Below the pieces are notes generated by a model. That model was given only the letters and a program-made list of their open reading frames with translations, was not told where the DNA came from and made no database searches. A stretch of 64,000 bases of DNA from Microbulbifer agarilyticus (GTDB taxonomy: Bacteria > Pseudomonadota > Gammaproteobacteria > Pseudomonadales > Cellvibrionaceae), in contig NZ_JAIUZM010000005.1 in the NCBI RefSeq assembly GCF_020171345.1, positions 124,001 to 188,000 on the forward strand, in the 5' to 3' direction. The position numbers and the translations under genes are program-made. This document shows positions 43,723-53,232 of the stretch, piece after piece (the first letter of the stretch is position 1; each line of letters begins with the position of its first letter).

Positions 43723-44465
43723 TTCAGGTGCAGGGTATCAGCAAGTCGTTCGCCGGCCAGCCGGTTCTGCGGGACCTGAGTTTTGAGGTTCCGGATGCGC
43801 GTATTACGGCACTGCTTGGCGCTAATGGCGCCGGCAAAACCAGTTGTTTGCGCATCCTGTGCGGATTGTTGCGTGCGGAAACCGGGCAGGTGTTGGTAGG
43901 TGGTATCGACCCGGCTCGGGAACCGCAAGGTGTGCGCCGCCAGCTGGGCGTGGTCGGTGATCGCGAGGGACTCTATGAGCGTCTTACCGTGGTTGAGTAT
44001 CTGGATATTTTTGCGCGTATGCAGGGCTTGTCCGGGGCTGCGCTCAAGTCTGCGCTGGCGTCGGTGTGTGAGGAGCTTGAATTACAGAGCCTGTGGCGGC
44101 GGCGCATGGGCGGGTTTTCCCAGGGGGAGCGGATGAAAGTGTCGCTGGCGCGGGCGCTGGTGCACAGGCCAAAGCATCTTATTCTCGACGAGCCCACACG
44201 GGGCCTCGACGTCCTCGCAGTACGCCTGTTGCGCCGCACCCTGTTGCGCCTGCGGTCGGCGGGTACCGCGATTCTGTTTTCCAGCCATGTGATGCCGGAA
44301 GTGGCGGAGCTGTCGGATCGCGTTTTGGTGATGTCGCAAGGCCGGATCGTCGGTCGCGGGGCGCCGGATGAACTGATTGCAGAGACCGGTAGCGAAAATC
44401 TCGAGGATAGCTTCGTGGCGCTGGCGTATGGTGAGCGCACGCGGATGGCCGAGGAGGTGGTTTGA
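43719..44465 (+). CDS. natA: ABC transporter ATP-binding protein, NatA-like
   Basis: 248 residues with Walker A GANGAGKTS, Q-loop region RRQLGVVGDREGLYERLTVVEYL, ABC signature FSQGERMK, Walker B HLILDEPTRGLD and the H-loop SSHVM. The shape matches the ATPase of two-gene exporters such as NatAB. Its ATG overlaps the peptidase stop (ATGA), and the permease start overlaps its own stop, so the three genes are translated together. The exported substrate is unknown. Confidence 0.92.
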   Translation: MIQVQGISKSFAGQPVLRDLSFEVPDARITALLGANGAGKTSCLRILCGLLRAETGQVLVGGIDPAREPQGVRRQLGVVGDREGLYERLTVVEYLDIFARMQGLSGAALKSALASVCEELELQSLWRRRMGGFSQGERMKVSLARALVHRPKHLILDEPTRGLDVLAVRLLRRTLLRLRSAGTAILFSSHVMPEVAELSDRVLVMSQGRIVGRGAPDELIAETGSENLEDSFVALAYGERTRMAEEVV

Positions 44466-45667
44466 TGCGTGGTGCAAAAGGAAATGCTAAAGCGATGCTG
44501 CAGCTCAAACTTATGCTGCCGTTGTTGCGCAAAGAGTTTTTAGAGGCCTGGCGCGATCGGCGTGCCCTGATTATGGCGGTGAGCTTTGCGTTGCTGTTTC
44601 CTGCGATGATCGCGGGAGGCTCCACCTTCATGATCAAGAAGAAAGCCGAGGAAGTAACCCGGGTTGCGGTACTCGGAGGTGCGCAGGCGCCATTGCTGAC
44701 CGAAAAGCTGGACGGGCCCGGGTTTGAGGTGGTCAGTCTCGACGATGGCGAGCCGCGTAGCCTGCTGGGGCAGGGGTACCAACTGGTTCTGGTTGTCGGC
44801 GATGAGTTTGATCAGCGCTACCGGGACTTTCTTGCTCCGCCACTCTATGTATATGTGGATTCATCCAATACCAGTAGCGGCCGCGCACAGCGGCAGCTGC
44901 AGGATCGGCTCGCCGCACTGCAGCAATTGGTGGTCACCCAGCGTCTCGTGGCACGTGGTGTTGCTACCCAGGTGCTGGCGCCGTGGAAGCTGGAGGTGCG
45001 GGATGTGAGTACTCCGTCGGCGCGAGGTGCATTGTTGCTGGCGATGGTTCCGGGGCTGCTGATTCTCACTCTGTTTGTCGCCAGCCTGGCGACATCTGTG
45101 GACACCTCCGCGGGGGAGCGTGAGCGCCTCAGTTTGGAAACGCTGTTGTTGCAGCCGCTGGCCGCGTGGCAGATCATCACGGCGAAAATGCTGGCTGTGG
45201 CGAGCCTGGGTTGGTTGGGCGCGCTGATGTCCATCACCGCACTGGTACTATTAATGCCACTGATGCCACTGGCAGAACTGGGTATCCAGCAGGCGACCAC
45301 CCTGTCTGGTGTTTTCACTATGGGGCTGCTGCTGTTGCCCCTGGCGCTGCTGGTGGCCGTGCTGCAGATTCTGTTGGCCCTGCGCTCGCAGTCATTCAAA
45401 GATGCGCAGACCCAGCTCAGTATCCTGCAGATCGCCCCGCTGGTGCTGCTGATGGCGCTGGATATGGCGCAGGTGAGCCTGGAAGGGAGTTGGCAGCTGG
45501 TGCCATTGGTAAGTCATCAGCAGTGGTTGAAGGATTTGTTGGTCGGCGAAGTGGTTTCTGTGCCGGCGATGCTGGCGGGTTCCGCCGTCACTTTGCTGTG
45601 TGTAGTGGCTGCAGTCTTGTTGGGCGCCAAAGCGCTGCGGCGGGAATCGCTGCTGTCGGCAGCGTAG
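44465..45667 (+). CDS. natB: ABC-2 type permease, NatB-like
   Basis: 400 residues. One membrane helix near residues 27-46 is followed by a large extracytoplasmic domain (about 50-190), then five C-terminal helices from about 190 (LLLAMVPGLLILTLFVASLATSVDTSAGERERLSLETLLLQP is a typical NatB/ABC-2 motif). The ATG at 44465 shares one base with the ATPase stop and has GGAGG seven bases upstream; a TTG one codon earlier is possible. It forms the exporter with the preceding ATPase. Confidence 0.9.
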   Translation: MRGAKGNAKAMLQLKLMLPLLRKEFLEAWRDRRALIMAVSFALLFPAMIAGGSTFMIKKKAEEVTRVAVLGGAQAPLLTEKLDGPGFEVVSLDDGEPRSLLGQGYQLVLVVGDEFDQRYRDFLAPPLYVYVDSSNTSSGRAQRQLQDRLAALQQLVVTQRLVARGVATQVLAPWKLEVRDVSTPSARGALLLAMVPGLLILTLFVASLATSVDTSAGERERLSLETLLLQPLAAWQIITAKMLAVASLGWLGALMSITALVLLMPLMPLAELGIQQATTLSGVFTMGLLLLPLALLVAVLQILLALRSQSFKDAQTQLSILQIAPLVLLMALDMAQVSLEGSWQLVPLVSHQQWLKDLLVGEVVSVPAMLAGSAVTLLCVVAAVLLGAKALRRESLLSAA

Positions 45668-45713
45668 GTGGCTCCCATTGTGCGAGTGTGAAAAGAGTTT
45701 GTTGGGGTAATCG

Positions 45714-46895
45714 GTGACGATATCGGAACAGGAATGCGAAGGGCTGCTGCGAATTGACCTGGGTGCGGTCGCGTCCAACTATCGCGCGCTGCGCTCTCGG
45801 CTCGCCGACAGTAGTCGGTGCGGTGCCGTGGTCAAGGCTGATGCCTATGGCCTGGGTATCGAACAGGTTGCCCCGGCCCTCTACCGTGCCGGGTGCCGGG
45901 AGTTTTTTGTTGCCACCCTTGCCGAGGGGCGGCAATTGCGCGCAGTGCTCGAGTCTGTTTCTGCGGAAGAGTTTGAGAGCGCGACGAACCCCGGTGCTGC
46001 GCGCGAAGCCGTGCACATCTATCTGTTGACCGGTTTGCGTCCTGGCTGCGAGGCGGAGTGTGCGGCAGAGGGACTGATACCTGTACTGGTCAGCGTGGAC
46101 CAGATGCACCGGTGGTGTCAGGCCACCGCGGATGCGAATGGCATCGCAGCGCCCTGCGCGCTCAAGGTCGATACCGGCATGACCCGGCTGGGGATGACCA
46201 CCGTTGAGTTTCGTCAGCTGCTGCAGGACGAGCGGCTGTTGGCCGGAGCGAATGTTCAGTTATTCCTGAGTCACCTGGCCTGTGCCGATGAAGCCGCGCA
46301 CCCACAGAATCGACAGCAGTTGGATTTGTTTAAGGATCTGCTGGCAAAGCTGCGCAGCCTGCATCCGCGGGTGCGCGCCAGCTTCGCCAATTCCTCCGGC
46401 ATTTATCTCGGTGAGGAATATCATTTTGATCTGGTGCGCCCGGGTTCGGCCCTGTATGGGATTAACCCCACGCCTGCGGCGACCAACCCGATGGGTGCGG
46501 TGGTTAATTTGCGCTTGCCGGTGCTGCAGCAACGGGAAATTTTTGCCGACAGTGCGGTGGGCTATGGTGCCACCGAAACGGTTGCCGCCGGTAGCTGGTT
46601 GGCGGTGGTGAGAGGCGGCTACGCCGACGGTATACTGCGCGCGCAAAGCGGTCGTGGTCGCGGCTGCGCAGTCATTGGTGATCGGCGCGTAGAGGTGCCG
46701 ATGATTGGGCGTGTCTCCATGGATACTTCGGTGTTTGATATTTCCGTGCTTACGGCGGAGCAGCGGGCGCGCCTGGAAATCATCGAGGTGCTGAATGAAT
46801 CCCTGACCGTGGACCAGATGGGGGTGGCCGCAGATACCATTGGCTATGAGATCCTCACGTCTCTGGGGCGTCGCTACTGTCGTATCTACCGCTAA
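45714..46895 (+). CDS. alr: Alanine racemase
   Basis: 393 residues from a GTG start. The PLP lysine lies in AVVKADAYGLG (Lys41), and the second catalytic tyrosine in SAVGYGATETV (about 284). Other family motifs are LKVDTGMTRLG, SFANSSGIYL, VRPGSALYGINP and GRVSMDTSVFDIS. It supplies D-alanine for peptidoglycan. It follows the ABC exporter by 46 bases and is followed by birA, so it may be part of a longer transcript. Confidence 0.96.
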   Translation: MTISEQECEGLLRIDLGAVASNYRALRSRLADSSRCGAVVKADAYGLGIEQVAPALYRAGCREFFVATLAEGRQLRAVLESVSAEEFESATNPGAAREAVHIYLLTGLRPGCEAECAAEGLIPVLVSVDQMHRWCQATADANGIAAPCALKVDTGMTRLGMTTVEFRQLLQDERLLAGANVQLFLSHLACADEAAHPQNRQQLDLFKDLLAKLRSLHPRVRASFANSSGIYLGEEYHFDLVRPGSALYGINPTPAATNPMGAVVNLRLPVLQQREIFADSAVGYGATETVAAGSWLAVVRGGYADGILRAQSGRGRGCAVIGDRRVEVPMIGRVSMDTSVFDISVLTAEQRARLEIIEVLNESLTVDQMGVAADTIGYEILTSLGRRYCRIYR

Positions 46896-46931
46896 CCCCG
46901 TTTGGCCCAAATACCCATTGGAGTAAAACGC

Positions 46932-47957
46932 TTGAGTTCCCCTGATTTCCCTGGCTCACCTGTGTCCACTAAAAACGAAGCGCTCGGTGCGCTGCGCCCG
47001 CTGTTGGAGCGGCTGGCGGACGGCAATGTGCATTCCGGAGAGACACTGGGTGAAGCGCTGGGCGTGAGCCGTGCGGCGGTGTGGAAGCAGTTGCAGAAGC
47101 TCGAGGCCTTTGGTTTGCACGTGGAATCGGTAAAAGGCCGCGGCTATCGCCTGCCGGGTGGATTGGACCTGTTGGTTGAGGAGCATATACGCAGTGGTCT
47201 GGCATCGGATGCGGGGACGTTGCTATCGGGGCTGCACGTATTCGACTTGGTGGATTCGACCAATGCGCGGGTATTGTCTGCGCTGGAAGGTGGTCGCGGC
47301 CACGGGATGGTAATGCTTGCTGAACAGCAGTCTGCCGGGCGCGGTCGTCGTGGACGGCAGTGGCAGAGCCCGTTCGCCGCCGGCGTCAGCCTGTCCATTG
47401 GCTGGCAGTTCAATGGCGGTGTGCAGTTGCTGGAGGGGTTGAGTCTCGCGGTGGGCGTTGCGCTGGCCAGAGCGCTGTCGCGCTTTGATGTGCCGGACGT
47501 GCGACTCAAGTGGCCGAATGATGTCTGGTGTCGTGGTCGCAAGCTTGCGGGTGTGCTGCTGGAATTGAGTGGGGATTTGACCGACCGCTGTGGTGTGGTG
47601 GTCGGTATTGGCTTGAATATGCGCTTGCCGGAGTCGGTGTCCGATGCCATTGGGCAGCCGTGGATTGATTTGCAGGAAGTGCAGCCCGGCATCTCTCGCA
47701 ATGCGTTGGTGGCGGCAATGCTGGATGAGCTGTTACCGATGCTGGCGGCCTACCCCCAGAGCGGTTTTGCGCCATGGCGTGAGGCCTGGTCGGCACTGGA
47801 TCAATTTTCTGGTGCCGATGTGTGCGTACAATCGGCACAGCAGCGCTGGTGCGGCGTGGCACGCGGGGTGAATGACAGTGGCGCACTGGTGCTGGAAATT
47901 GATGGTCAGCCGCAGGTGTTTCATGGTGGTGAGGTCTCCCTGCGACCCGCGTCGTGA
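46932..47957 (+). CDS. birA: Biotin-protein ligase / biotin operon repressor
   Basis: About 341 residues. An N-terminal winged helix-turn-helix (HSGETLGEALGVSRAAVWKQLQKLEAFGLHVESVKGRGYRL) shows that it is the bifunctional type. The catalytic domain has STNARVL, the ATP/biotin loop SAGRGRRGRQWQSPFAAG, LKWPNDVWCRGRKLAGVLLEL and VVVGIGLNMRLP. It charges acetyl-CoA carboxylase with biotin and represses biotin synthesis genes. The TTG at 46932 has GGAG eight bases upstream; a TTG at 46902 extends the frame by ten residues. Confidence 0.94.
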   Translation: MSSPDFPGSPVSTKNEALGALRPLLERLADGNVHSGETLGEALGVSRAAVWKQLQKLEAFGLHVESVKGRGYRLPGGLDLLVEEHIRSGLASDAGTLLSGLHVFDLVDSTNARVLSALEGGRGHGMVMLAEQQSAGRGRRGRQWQSPFAAGVSLSIGWQFNGGVQLLEGLSLAVGVALARALSRFDVPDVRLKWPNDVWCRGRKLAGVLLELSGDLTDRCGVVVGIGLNMRLPESVSDAIGQPWIDLQEVQPGISRNALVAAMLDELLPMLAAYPQSGFAPWREAWSALDQFSGADVCVQSAQQRWCGVARGVNDSGALVLEIDGQPQVFHGGEVSLRPAS

Positions 47958-48055
47958 TTGGCTATCTGCCCGCGCCGTTATTGGTTATTTGAGTGGGCCT
48001 TTGCATGTTTGAGGGTCGTTGAGGTTTCCGTGTTGAGAGTGGAATTTTGGCTGAG

Positions 48056-48853
48056 ATGATTCTGGAGTTGGATCAGGGGAATACCCGTGGCAAGTGGCGC
48101 TTGCTACGCGCCACCCCCGCAGGTGCTTCTCAAGTCATTGCACGTGGGGCGTTTGCGCCGGGTCCCTGGTGGTCCGCCGAGCACTTGCCTGATGCCTGGT
48201 TTAAGCACAGGCCAACGCGCGTTCGCTGTGGCAATGTTGCCGGGGCGGAGGTGGCGCATCAGATCGCCATGCGGTTGAAGCAGGAATTTGCCGTTCCTGT
48301 GGCCTTTGCCCGGGTATCCCCCGAATGTGTCGGTGTAACCTGCGCGTACCAGGAAGTAGGCCGTCTGGGGGTGGATCGTTGGTTGGCAGTACTGGCGGCC
48401 TACGCACGAGATCCCTCGCCGGCCTTGGTGGTGGATTGCGGTAGCGCGGTCACCCTGGATTTGCTGGGTGAGGGTGGTCAACACCTGGGCGGTTACATTG
48501 TGCCTGGCCTGGGATTGATGCGACGCGCCCTGTACAGCGACACCGACGCAGTAAAGGTCGATGAGGTGTTCTCCCAAGGAATGCCGCTTGCGCCGGGAAT
48601 GAATACCGAACAGGCGGTCAATCATGGACTGCCGTTAATGATACTGGGCGCCATTGAGATGGCGCAGCGCGAGTTGCTGCGCCAATTGGCAGCGGTATCC
48701 GGTGAAAAAGCTGGAGCGCCCCGGTTACTGGTTACCGGCGGTGATGGCGCTTTTATCGCCTCGTTGCCCGCATCTGCCACTCAGAGTGCGGTGGAGGTTC
48801 TCGATGAGTTGGTGATGGAAGGTTTGGCATGCGCGGATCTCGAAGAGGTCTAG
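48056..48853 (+). CDS. coaX: Type III pantothenate kinase
   Basis: 265 residues. The ASKHA-fold motifs are MILELDQGNTRGKWRLL (phosphate 1), GVDRWLAVLAAY, ALVVDCGSAVTLDLL and HLGGYIVPGLGLMRRAL. It carries out the first step of coenzyme A synthesis and is independent of the type I (CoaA) enzyme. It follows birA, as in many gammaproteobacteria. A TTG three codons upstream (48047) is an alternative start. Confidence 0.94.
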   Translation: MILELDQGNTRGKWRLLRATPAGASQVIARGAFAPGPWWSAEHLPDAWFKHRPTRVRCGNVAGAEVAHQIAMRLKQEFAVPVAFARVSPECVGVTCAYQEVGRLGVDRWLAVLAAYARDPSPALVVDCGSAVTLDLLGEGGQHLGGYIVPGLGLMRRALYSDTDAVKVDEVFSQGMPLAPGMNTEQAVNHGLPLMILGAIEMAQRELLRQLAAVSGEKAGAPRLLVTGGDGAFIASLPASATQSAVEVLDELVMEGLACADLEEV

Positions 48854-48970
48854 TGCTCTCCTCTCTCGCTTTTACTTCCCGCTCAAGCGGTCGGCAACGT
48901 GTGACTCCGGAGTGTCGCCACTCTGGGCACGGTTTGAATTAATTACGTGGAATAGAGCAACGAAGTCCCT

Positions 48971-49711
48971 ATGCGCTGGATATTTTTCTTGTTGGTGGTT
49001 GCGAATCTGGGTTTGTTCGGCTGGTTTATGACCACCGAGCGCACCCCGGCAAAGACTGTAGTGGTGTCGCAGGCGGATCGCGGCGCTGACACCATATCTC
49101 TGGTTAACGAACTGGACCCTGAAGAGCTGGCGGCGCGGGCACCTGTCGCCGAGGCGCAGCCGCCTGCGCATTCGGAGCCAGCGGTCGATACGGTTGCAGA
49201 CCCCCTGTGCACCATGGTCGGGCCGTTTGATGAGGCCTATCAGGGGGAGGATGTGGTGCGCCGTCTGCAGGCCCTGCAGGTTGAGGCAGATTTGCGCGAC
49301 ATCGAGATGCAGGGGCAAATGCGCTACTGGGTCTACCTGGCGCCGTTGAACTCATCCAAAGACGCCTTCCGCAAGCTGCGTGAGCTCCAGGCTGCGGGGG
49401 TGGATAGTTATGTGATCCCCAAGGGATCGCTGGAGAATGGTATTTCCTTTGGTATTTTTTCCGAGATTGACCGCGCGCAGTCTCTAACCGAGGAGTTGCG
49501 CGCGCGCGGATTTGACGCCGAATACCGCGAAGAGCCGCAAACCTATCTGGAGCGCTGGGTCGTGCTCAGCAGTGCCGGTCCTTCCGCGGATGGCGGTTCG
49601 CCAGAGCTTGTGGGCGAGGAGTTTTGGCAGCAACTACAGTTGGATTATCCGGATATCGGGCGCCGCCAAAACGTGTGTAGCGAGATACGTGAGGCCGGTG
49701 CCGAGCAGTAA
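48971..49711 (+). CDS. SPOR-domain membrane protein
   Basis: 246 residues. One N-terminal membrane helix (MRWIFFLLVVANLGLFGWFM) and a linker (about 25-75) lead to a SPOR-like fold (PLCTMVGPFDEAYQGEDVVRRLQALQVEADLRDIEMQGQMRYWVYLAPLNS...KLRELQAAGVDSYVIPKG). SPOR domains bind bare glycan strands at division sites. The product probably sits in the inner membrane facing the periplasm. It is the last gene before the tRNA cluster, in the birA-coaX-tRNA order often seen in this group. Confidence 0.85.
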   Translation: MRWIFFLLVVANLGLFGWFMTTERTPAKTVVVSQADRGADTISLVNELDPEELAARAPVAEAQPPAHSEPAVDTVADPLCTMVGPFDEAYQGEDVVRRLQALQVEADLRDIEMQGQMRYWVYLAPLNSSKDAFRKLRELQAAGVDSYVIPKGSLENGISFGIFSEIDRAQSLTEELRARGFDAEYREEPQTYLERWVVLSSAGPSADGGSPELVGEEFWQQLQLDYPDIGRRQNVCSEIREAGAEQ

Positions 49712-49755
49712 CAGAGAAATGTCTGCCTGGGGTGAAGAAAAACGACAACAGGCTG

Positions 49756-49784
49756 TTGCGTGTCGTCATCACTTCCCCTAGAAT
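49756..49784 (+). promoter_or_regulatory. Strong sigma70 promoter of the tRNA-tuf operon
   Basis: TTGCGT (49756-49761) and TAGAAT (49779-49784) with a 17-base spacer. The GC-rich stretch CCCGCC right after the -10 fits a stringently controlled stable-RNA promoter. The first tRNA begins about 90 bases downstream. Confidence 0.75.
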
Positions 49785-49875
49785 CCCGCCTCCACTTCAG
49801 GGGGGATCAACAACCTTTGAAGTGAGTGAACCCTCGGGTTTCACAGAGAGGCCGCAAGGCTTCGTTTTGGAGATG

Positions 49876-49950
49876 CTGACGTAGCTCAGTTGGTAGAGCA
49901 GCTGACTTGTAATCAGCCGGTCGGGGGTTCGACTCCTCTCGTCAGCTCCA
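49876..49950 (+). tRNA. thrU: tRNA-Thr (anticodon TGT)
   Basis: Complete cloverleaf: acceptor GCTGACG/CGTCAGC, D arm GCTC...GAGC, anticodon loop CTTGTAA, T loop TTCGACT, encoded CCA end. First of four tRNAs before tuf, the same order as the E. coli thrU-tyrU-glyT-thrT cluster. Confidence 0.97.
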
Positions 49951-50061
49951 TCTCTATCCTGTTCCACAGGTTGCTGAAGAAGTTCAGTTAAGTGTGTGAA
50001 TTTTAAGGAAAAACTTGTTGACATCGATCGGGTCGCTGTAGAAAATACGCACCGCTTTCGA

Positions 50062-50145
50062 GCAGGGGTTCCCGAGTGGCCAAAGGGATCAGACTGTAAA
50101 TCTGACGCGCAAGCTTCGGTGGTTCGAATCCACCCCCCTGCACCA
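50062..50145 (+). tRNA. tyrU: tRNA-Tyr (anticodon GTA)
   Basis: Long variable arm typical of tRNA-Tyr. Acceptor GCAGGGG/CCCCTGC, anticodon loop CTGTAAA, T loop TTCGAAT, encoded CCA. Confidence 0.97.
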
Positions 50146-50225
50146 TTATTTAGATGCCTGTGTGCTGGCATCGAAGCCGGAAGAGATTGTTGCTCTTTTG
50201 GTTGGAGGTTTTCGCACGCGATAGC

Positions 50226-50299
<74 letters not shown>

Positions 50300-50408
50300 T
50301 TTCATTGTGTGGAGCCTGCTTGGAAAGGCATTTGGAATCTTGCAGCTTAGGTTGCAAGAAAGCAGGCGGCCCCGCCTGCGCCGGCAGGATTGCCGGTCGT
50401 TGGAGTAA

Positions 50409-50483
50409 GCTCATGTAGCTCAGGGGTAGAGCACACCCTTGGTAAGGGTGAGGTCGGCGGTTCAAATCCGCCCATGAGCTCCA
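50409..50483 (+). tRNA. thrT: tRNA-Thr (anticodon GGT)
   Basis: Acceptor GCTCATG/CATGAGC, anticodon loop TTGGTAA, T loop TTCAAAT, encoded CCA. It is the last tRNA before tuf. Confidence 0.97.
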
Positions 50484-50638
50484 TTATTCGTAACCGCGGT
50501 GGCCTGTGTCTCCGCGGTTATTTGTATCCGGGTTTTGCGTTGTTGCGGTCCGGGTGCAAAAGGCTCCCGAGCGGATTTCCGGGGGTTTTTCTTGGTAAGG
50601 CCGCGCGTGCGGCTCACGCTTATATTGGGAGGCCCGCA

Positions 50639-51832
50639 ATGGGAAAAGAAAAGTTTGAACGTTCCAAGCCCCACGTAAACGTGGGCACCATCGGTCACGT
50701 TGACCACGGTAAAACCACTCTGACTGCTGCACTGACTCGCGTATGTGCAGAAGTATGGGGCGGCGACGCTGTTGCTTTCGACGGTATCGACAACGCTCCG
50801 GAAGAGCGTGAGCGTGGTATCACCATCGCAACCTCTCACGTTGAATACGAGTCCCCGACCCGTCACTACGCACACGTAGATTGCCCGGGACACGCCGACT
50901 ACGTTAAGAACATGATCACCGGTGCTGCTCAGATGGACGGCGCTATCCTGGTATGTTCCGCAGCTGACGGCCCCATGCCGCAGACTCGTGAGCACATCCT
51001 GCTGTCTCGTCAGGTAGGTGTACCGTACATCGTGGTATTCCTGAACAAAGCCGACATGGTTGACGACGAAGAGCTGCTGGAACTGGTTGAGATGGAAGTT
51101 CGTGAACTTCTGGACCAGTACGAGTTCCCGGGTGACGACACCCCGATCATCGTTGGTTCCGCTCTGATGGCGCTGAACGGCGAAGACGACAACGAAATGG
51201 GTACCACCGCTGTTAAGAAGCTGGTTGAAACCCTGGACGAGTACATTCCGGAGCCGGAGCGTGCGGTAGACCAGCCGTTCCTGATGCCGATCGAAGACGT
51301 ATTCTCCATCTCCGGTCGTGGTACCGTAGTTACCGGTCGTGTTGAGCGTGGTGTTATCAACACTGGTGACGAGATCGAGATCGTTGGTATCAAAGAAACC
51401 ACCACTACTACCTGTACTGGTGTAGAAATGTTCCGCAAGCTGCTGGACGAAGGCCGCGCTGGTGAGAACATTGGTGCGCTGCTGCGTGGTACCAAGCGTG
51501 ACGAAGTTGAGCGTGGTCAGGTTCTGGCTAAGCCGGGCTCCATCACCCCGCACACCAAGTTCGAAGCAGAAGTGTACGTACTGTCCAAGGACGAAGGTGG
51601 TCGTCACACCCCGTTCTTCAAAGGCTACCGTCCGCAGTTCTACTTCCGTACCACCGACGTAACTGGTGCGTGTGAACTGCCAGAAGGTACCGAGATGGTA
51701 ATGCCAGGCGATAACGTTCAGATGACCGTTACCCTGATTGCACCGATCGCAATGGAAGATGGTCTGCGCTTCGCGATCCGCGAAGGTGGCCGTACCGTTG
51801 GTGCTGGTGTTGTAGCCAAAATCATCGAGTAA
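50639..51832 (+). CDS. tuf: Elongation factor Tu
   Basis: 397 residues. The G1 motif is GHVDHGKT, switch and G3 are [25 protein letters not shown], and G4 is NKAD. Domains 2 and 3 ([28 protein letters not shown]) are complete. It brings aminoacyl-tRNA to the ribosome. The ATG has GGGAGG six bases upstream. Codon choice is strongly biased, as in highly expressed genes. The frame is open upstream to 50390 through tRNA-Thr, which is not coding. Confidence 0.99.
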   Translation: MGKEKFERSKPHVNVGTIGHVDHGKTTLTAALTRVCAEVWGGDAVAFDGIDNAPEERERGITIATSHVEYESPTRHYAHVDCPGHADYVKNMITGAAQMDGAILVCSAADGPMPQTREHILLSRQVGVPYIVVFLNKADMVDDEELLELVEMEVRELLDQYEFPGDDTPIIVGSALMALNGEDDNEMGTTAVKKLVETLDEYIPEPERAVDQPFLMPIEDVFSISGRGTVVTGRVERGVINTGDEIEIVGIKETTTTTCTGVEMFRKLLDEGRAGENIGALLRGTKRDEVERGQVLAKPGSITPHTKFEAEVYVLSKDEGGRHTPFFKGYRPQFYFRTTDVTGACELPEGTEMVMPGDNVQMTVTLIAPIAMEDGLRFAIREGGRTVGAGVVAKIIE

Positions 51833-51840
51833 TCGGTGAA

Positions 51841-51875
51841 AAGCGCGACTACAATGTGAATCTGTAGTCGCGCTT
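51841..51875 (+). terminator. 13-pair hairpin after tuf
   Basis: AAGCGCGACTACA (51841-51853) pairs perfectly with TGTAGTCGCGCTT (51863-51875). There is no T-run, so it could be a protective 3' end or a Rho-assisted stop. The -35 box of the next promoter starts in its last bases. Confidence 0.6.
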
Positions 51876-51901
51876 GCAAATGCTGGGGTCGGTGGTATGA
51901 T
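51874..51901 (+). promoter_or_regulatory. Sigma70 promoter before tRNA-Trp/secE
   Basis: TTGCAA (51874-51879) and TATGAT (51896-51901) with a 16-base spacer and a GC-rich stretch after the -10 box, about 50 bases before tRNA-Trp. Confidence 0.65.
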
Positions 51902-51952
51902 CCGCCCCTCATTTTTTCCGGAGATGGCGCAGTCTACCTCCGGATGTGTTCC

Positions 51953-52028
51953 AGGCCAGTAGTTCAATTGGTAGAGCACCGGTCTCCAAAACCGGCTGTT
52001 GGGGGTTCGAGTCCCTCCTGGCCTGCCA
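51953..52028 (+). tRNA. trpT: tRNA-Trp (anticodon CCA)
   Basis: Acceptor AGGCCAG/CTGGCCT, anticodon loop CTCCAAA, T loop TTCGAGT, encoded GCCA end. It lies between tuf and secE. Confidence 0.97.
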
Positions 52029-52145
52029 ACTTTCAGATGCCCGCAAGGGGCCTGCAGTTGGGCTATCCTGTACTGCTGTCGCTCTTTGTGGTCGTAGGCA
52101 ATAAAGGCGCCTTGCAGTATCTGGGCGCACTAAAGGCTTCTTTGT

Positions 52146-52514
52146 ATGAATGCAAAAGTAGAGGCGAAAACCTTTCGTCTTGACGGCCTCAAGTGGCTGG
52201 TGGTCGTGGCGTTGATTGGCGCTGCAGTTGCCGGCAATTCCTACTACGCCGAAATTCCCCTGTTGTATCGTGTGCTGGCAATCGTTGCGCTTTGCTTGGT
52301 TGCGGTATTTGTTGCAGTGCAGACCGAGAAGGGTAATGCCTTCTGGAATCTGCTGCGGGAAGCGCAAAATGAAGTGCGCCGCGTAGTATGGCCGACCCGT
52401 CAAGAAGCAACCCAGACCACCCTGATCGTGGTTGTGTTTGTGCTGCTGATGGCGGTCATTCTCTGGGCGTTGGACTCCGGTCTTGGCTGGATTGCTTCCA
52501 AGATCATTGGCTAA
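52146..52514 (+). CDS. secE: Preprotein translocase subunit SecE
   Basis: 122 residues, the long three-helix type of gammaproteobacteria. Helices lie at about 17-32, 42-60 and 92-115. The conserved cytoplasmic segment FWNLLREAQNEVRRVVWPTRQEATQTT binds SecY. Ten bases separate it from nusG. Confidence 0.97.
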   Translation: MNAKVEAKTFRLDGLKWLVVVALIGAAVAGNSYYAEIPLLYRVLAIVALCLVAVFVAVQTEKGNAFWNLLREAQNEVRRVVWPTRQEATQTTLIVVVFVLLMAVILWALDSGLGWIASKIIG

Positions 52515-52524
52515 AGGTTAATCC

Positions 52525-53058
52525 ATGGCAAAGCATTGGTATGTGGTTCAGGCCTACTCCGGCTATGAGAAGCGTGTAAAGACTTCTCTGAAGGAGCGCA
52601 TTGAGCTGCACGAAATGGACCATCTCTTTGGTGAGGTGCTGGTGCCCACCGAGGAAGTGGTGGAAATGCGTGCCGGCCAAAAGCGCAAGAGTGAGCGTAA
52701 ATTCTTCCCCGGTTACGTACTGGTGGAAATGGAGTTGAACGACGACACCTGGCACCTGGTCAAAGAGACCCCGCGTGTGCTGGGTTTTATTGGTGGCAAG
52801 GCGGACAAGCCTGCACCAATTACCGATCGGGAAGCTCAAGCGATTTTGAATCGCATCGACGACTCCGTTGATAAGCCCAAGCCCAAGACGCTGTTCGAGC
52901 CGGGCGAAATGGTGCGTGTTATCGATGGTCCGTTTAATGATTTCAATGGTGTGGTTGAGGAAGTCAACTACGAGAAGAGCCGCCTGCGAGTGGCGGTGTT
53001 GATCTTCGGTCGCTCCACACCGGTAGAGCTGGAATTCGGTCAGGTAGAAAAGAGCTGA
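52525..53058 (+). CDS. nusG: Transcription termination/antitermination factor NusG
   Basis: 177 residues. The NGN domain begins [25 protein letters not shown] and includes [34 protein letters not shown]. The C-terminal KOW domain is [48 protein letters not shown]. It links RNA polymerase to Rho and to the ribosome. Confidence 0.98.
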   Translation: MAKHWYVVQAYSGYEKRVKTSLKERIELHEMDHLFGEVLVPTEEVVEMRAGQKRKSERKFFPGYVLVEMELNDDTWHLVKETPRVLGFIGGKADKPAPITDREAQAILNRIDDSVDKPKPKTLFEPGEMVRVIDGPFNDFNGVVEEVNYEKSRLRVAVLIFGRSTPVELEFGQVEKS

Positions 53059-53078
53059 GTTCAAGCTGAAAGGATTCG

Positions 53079-53106
53079 GCCCTCTTTCGTTTCGGCGAAA
53101 GAGGGC
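53079..53106 (+). terminator. Hairpin between nusG and rplK
   Basis: GCCCTCTTTCG (53079-53089) pairs perfectly with CGAAAGAGGGC (53096-53106), followed by only TTT. Probably a partial terminator or processing site between secE-nusG and the ribosomal protein genes. Confidence 0.6.
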
Positions 53107-53232
53107 TTTCGCGTCCCTGAAAACCCAGTGCTGAAAATGCATTGGCCGGATGGGAAACAGGGGAGCTGAGCGTTGCACGTTTGTATAAGTGTACAGCGCA
53201 GGCGCTAATACCCAGTTAAAGAGGAAGCTGTA

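Noticed and set aside
50462..51979. 505-codon open frame on the minus strand
   Set aside because: Shadow of tuf.
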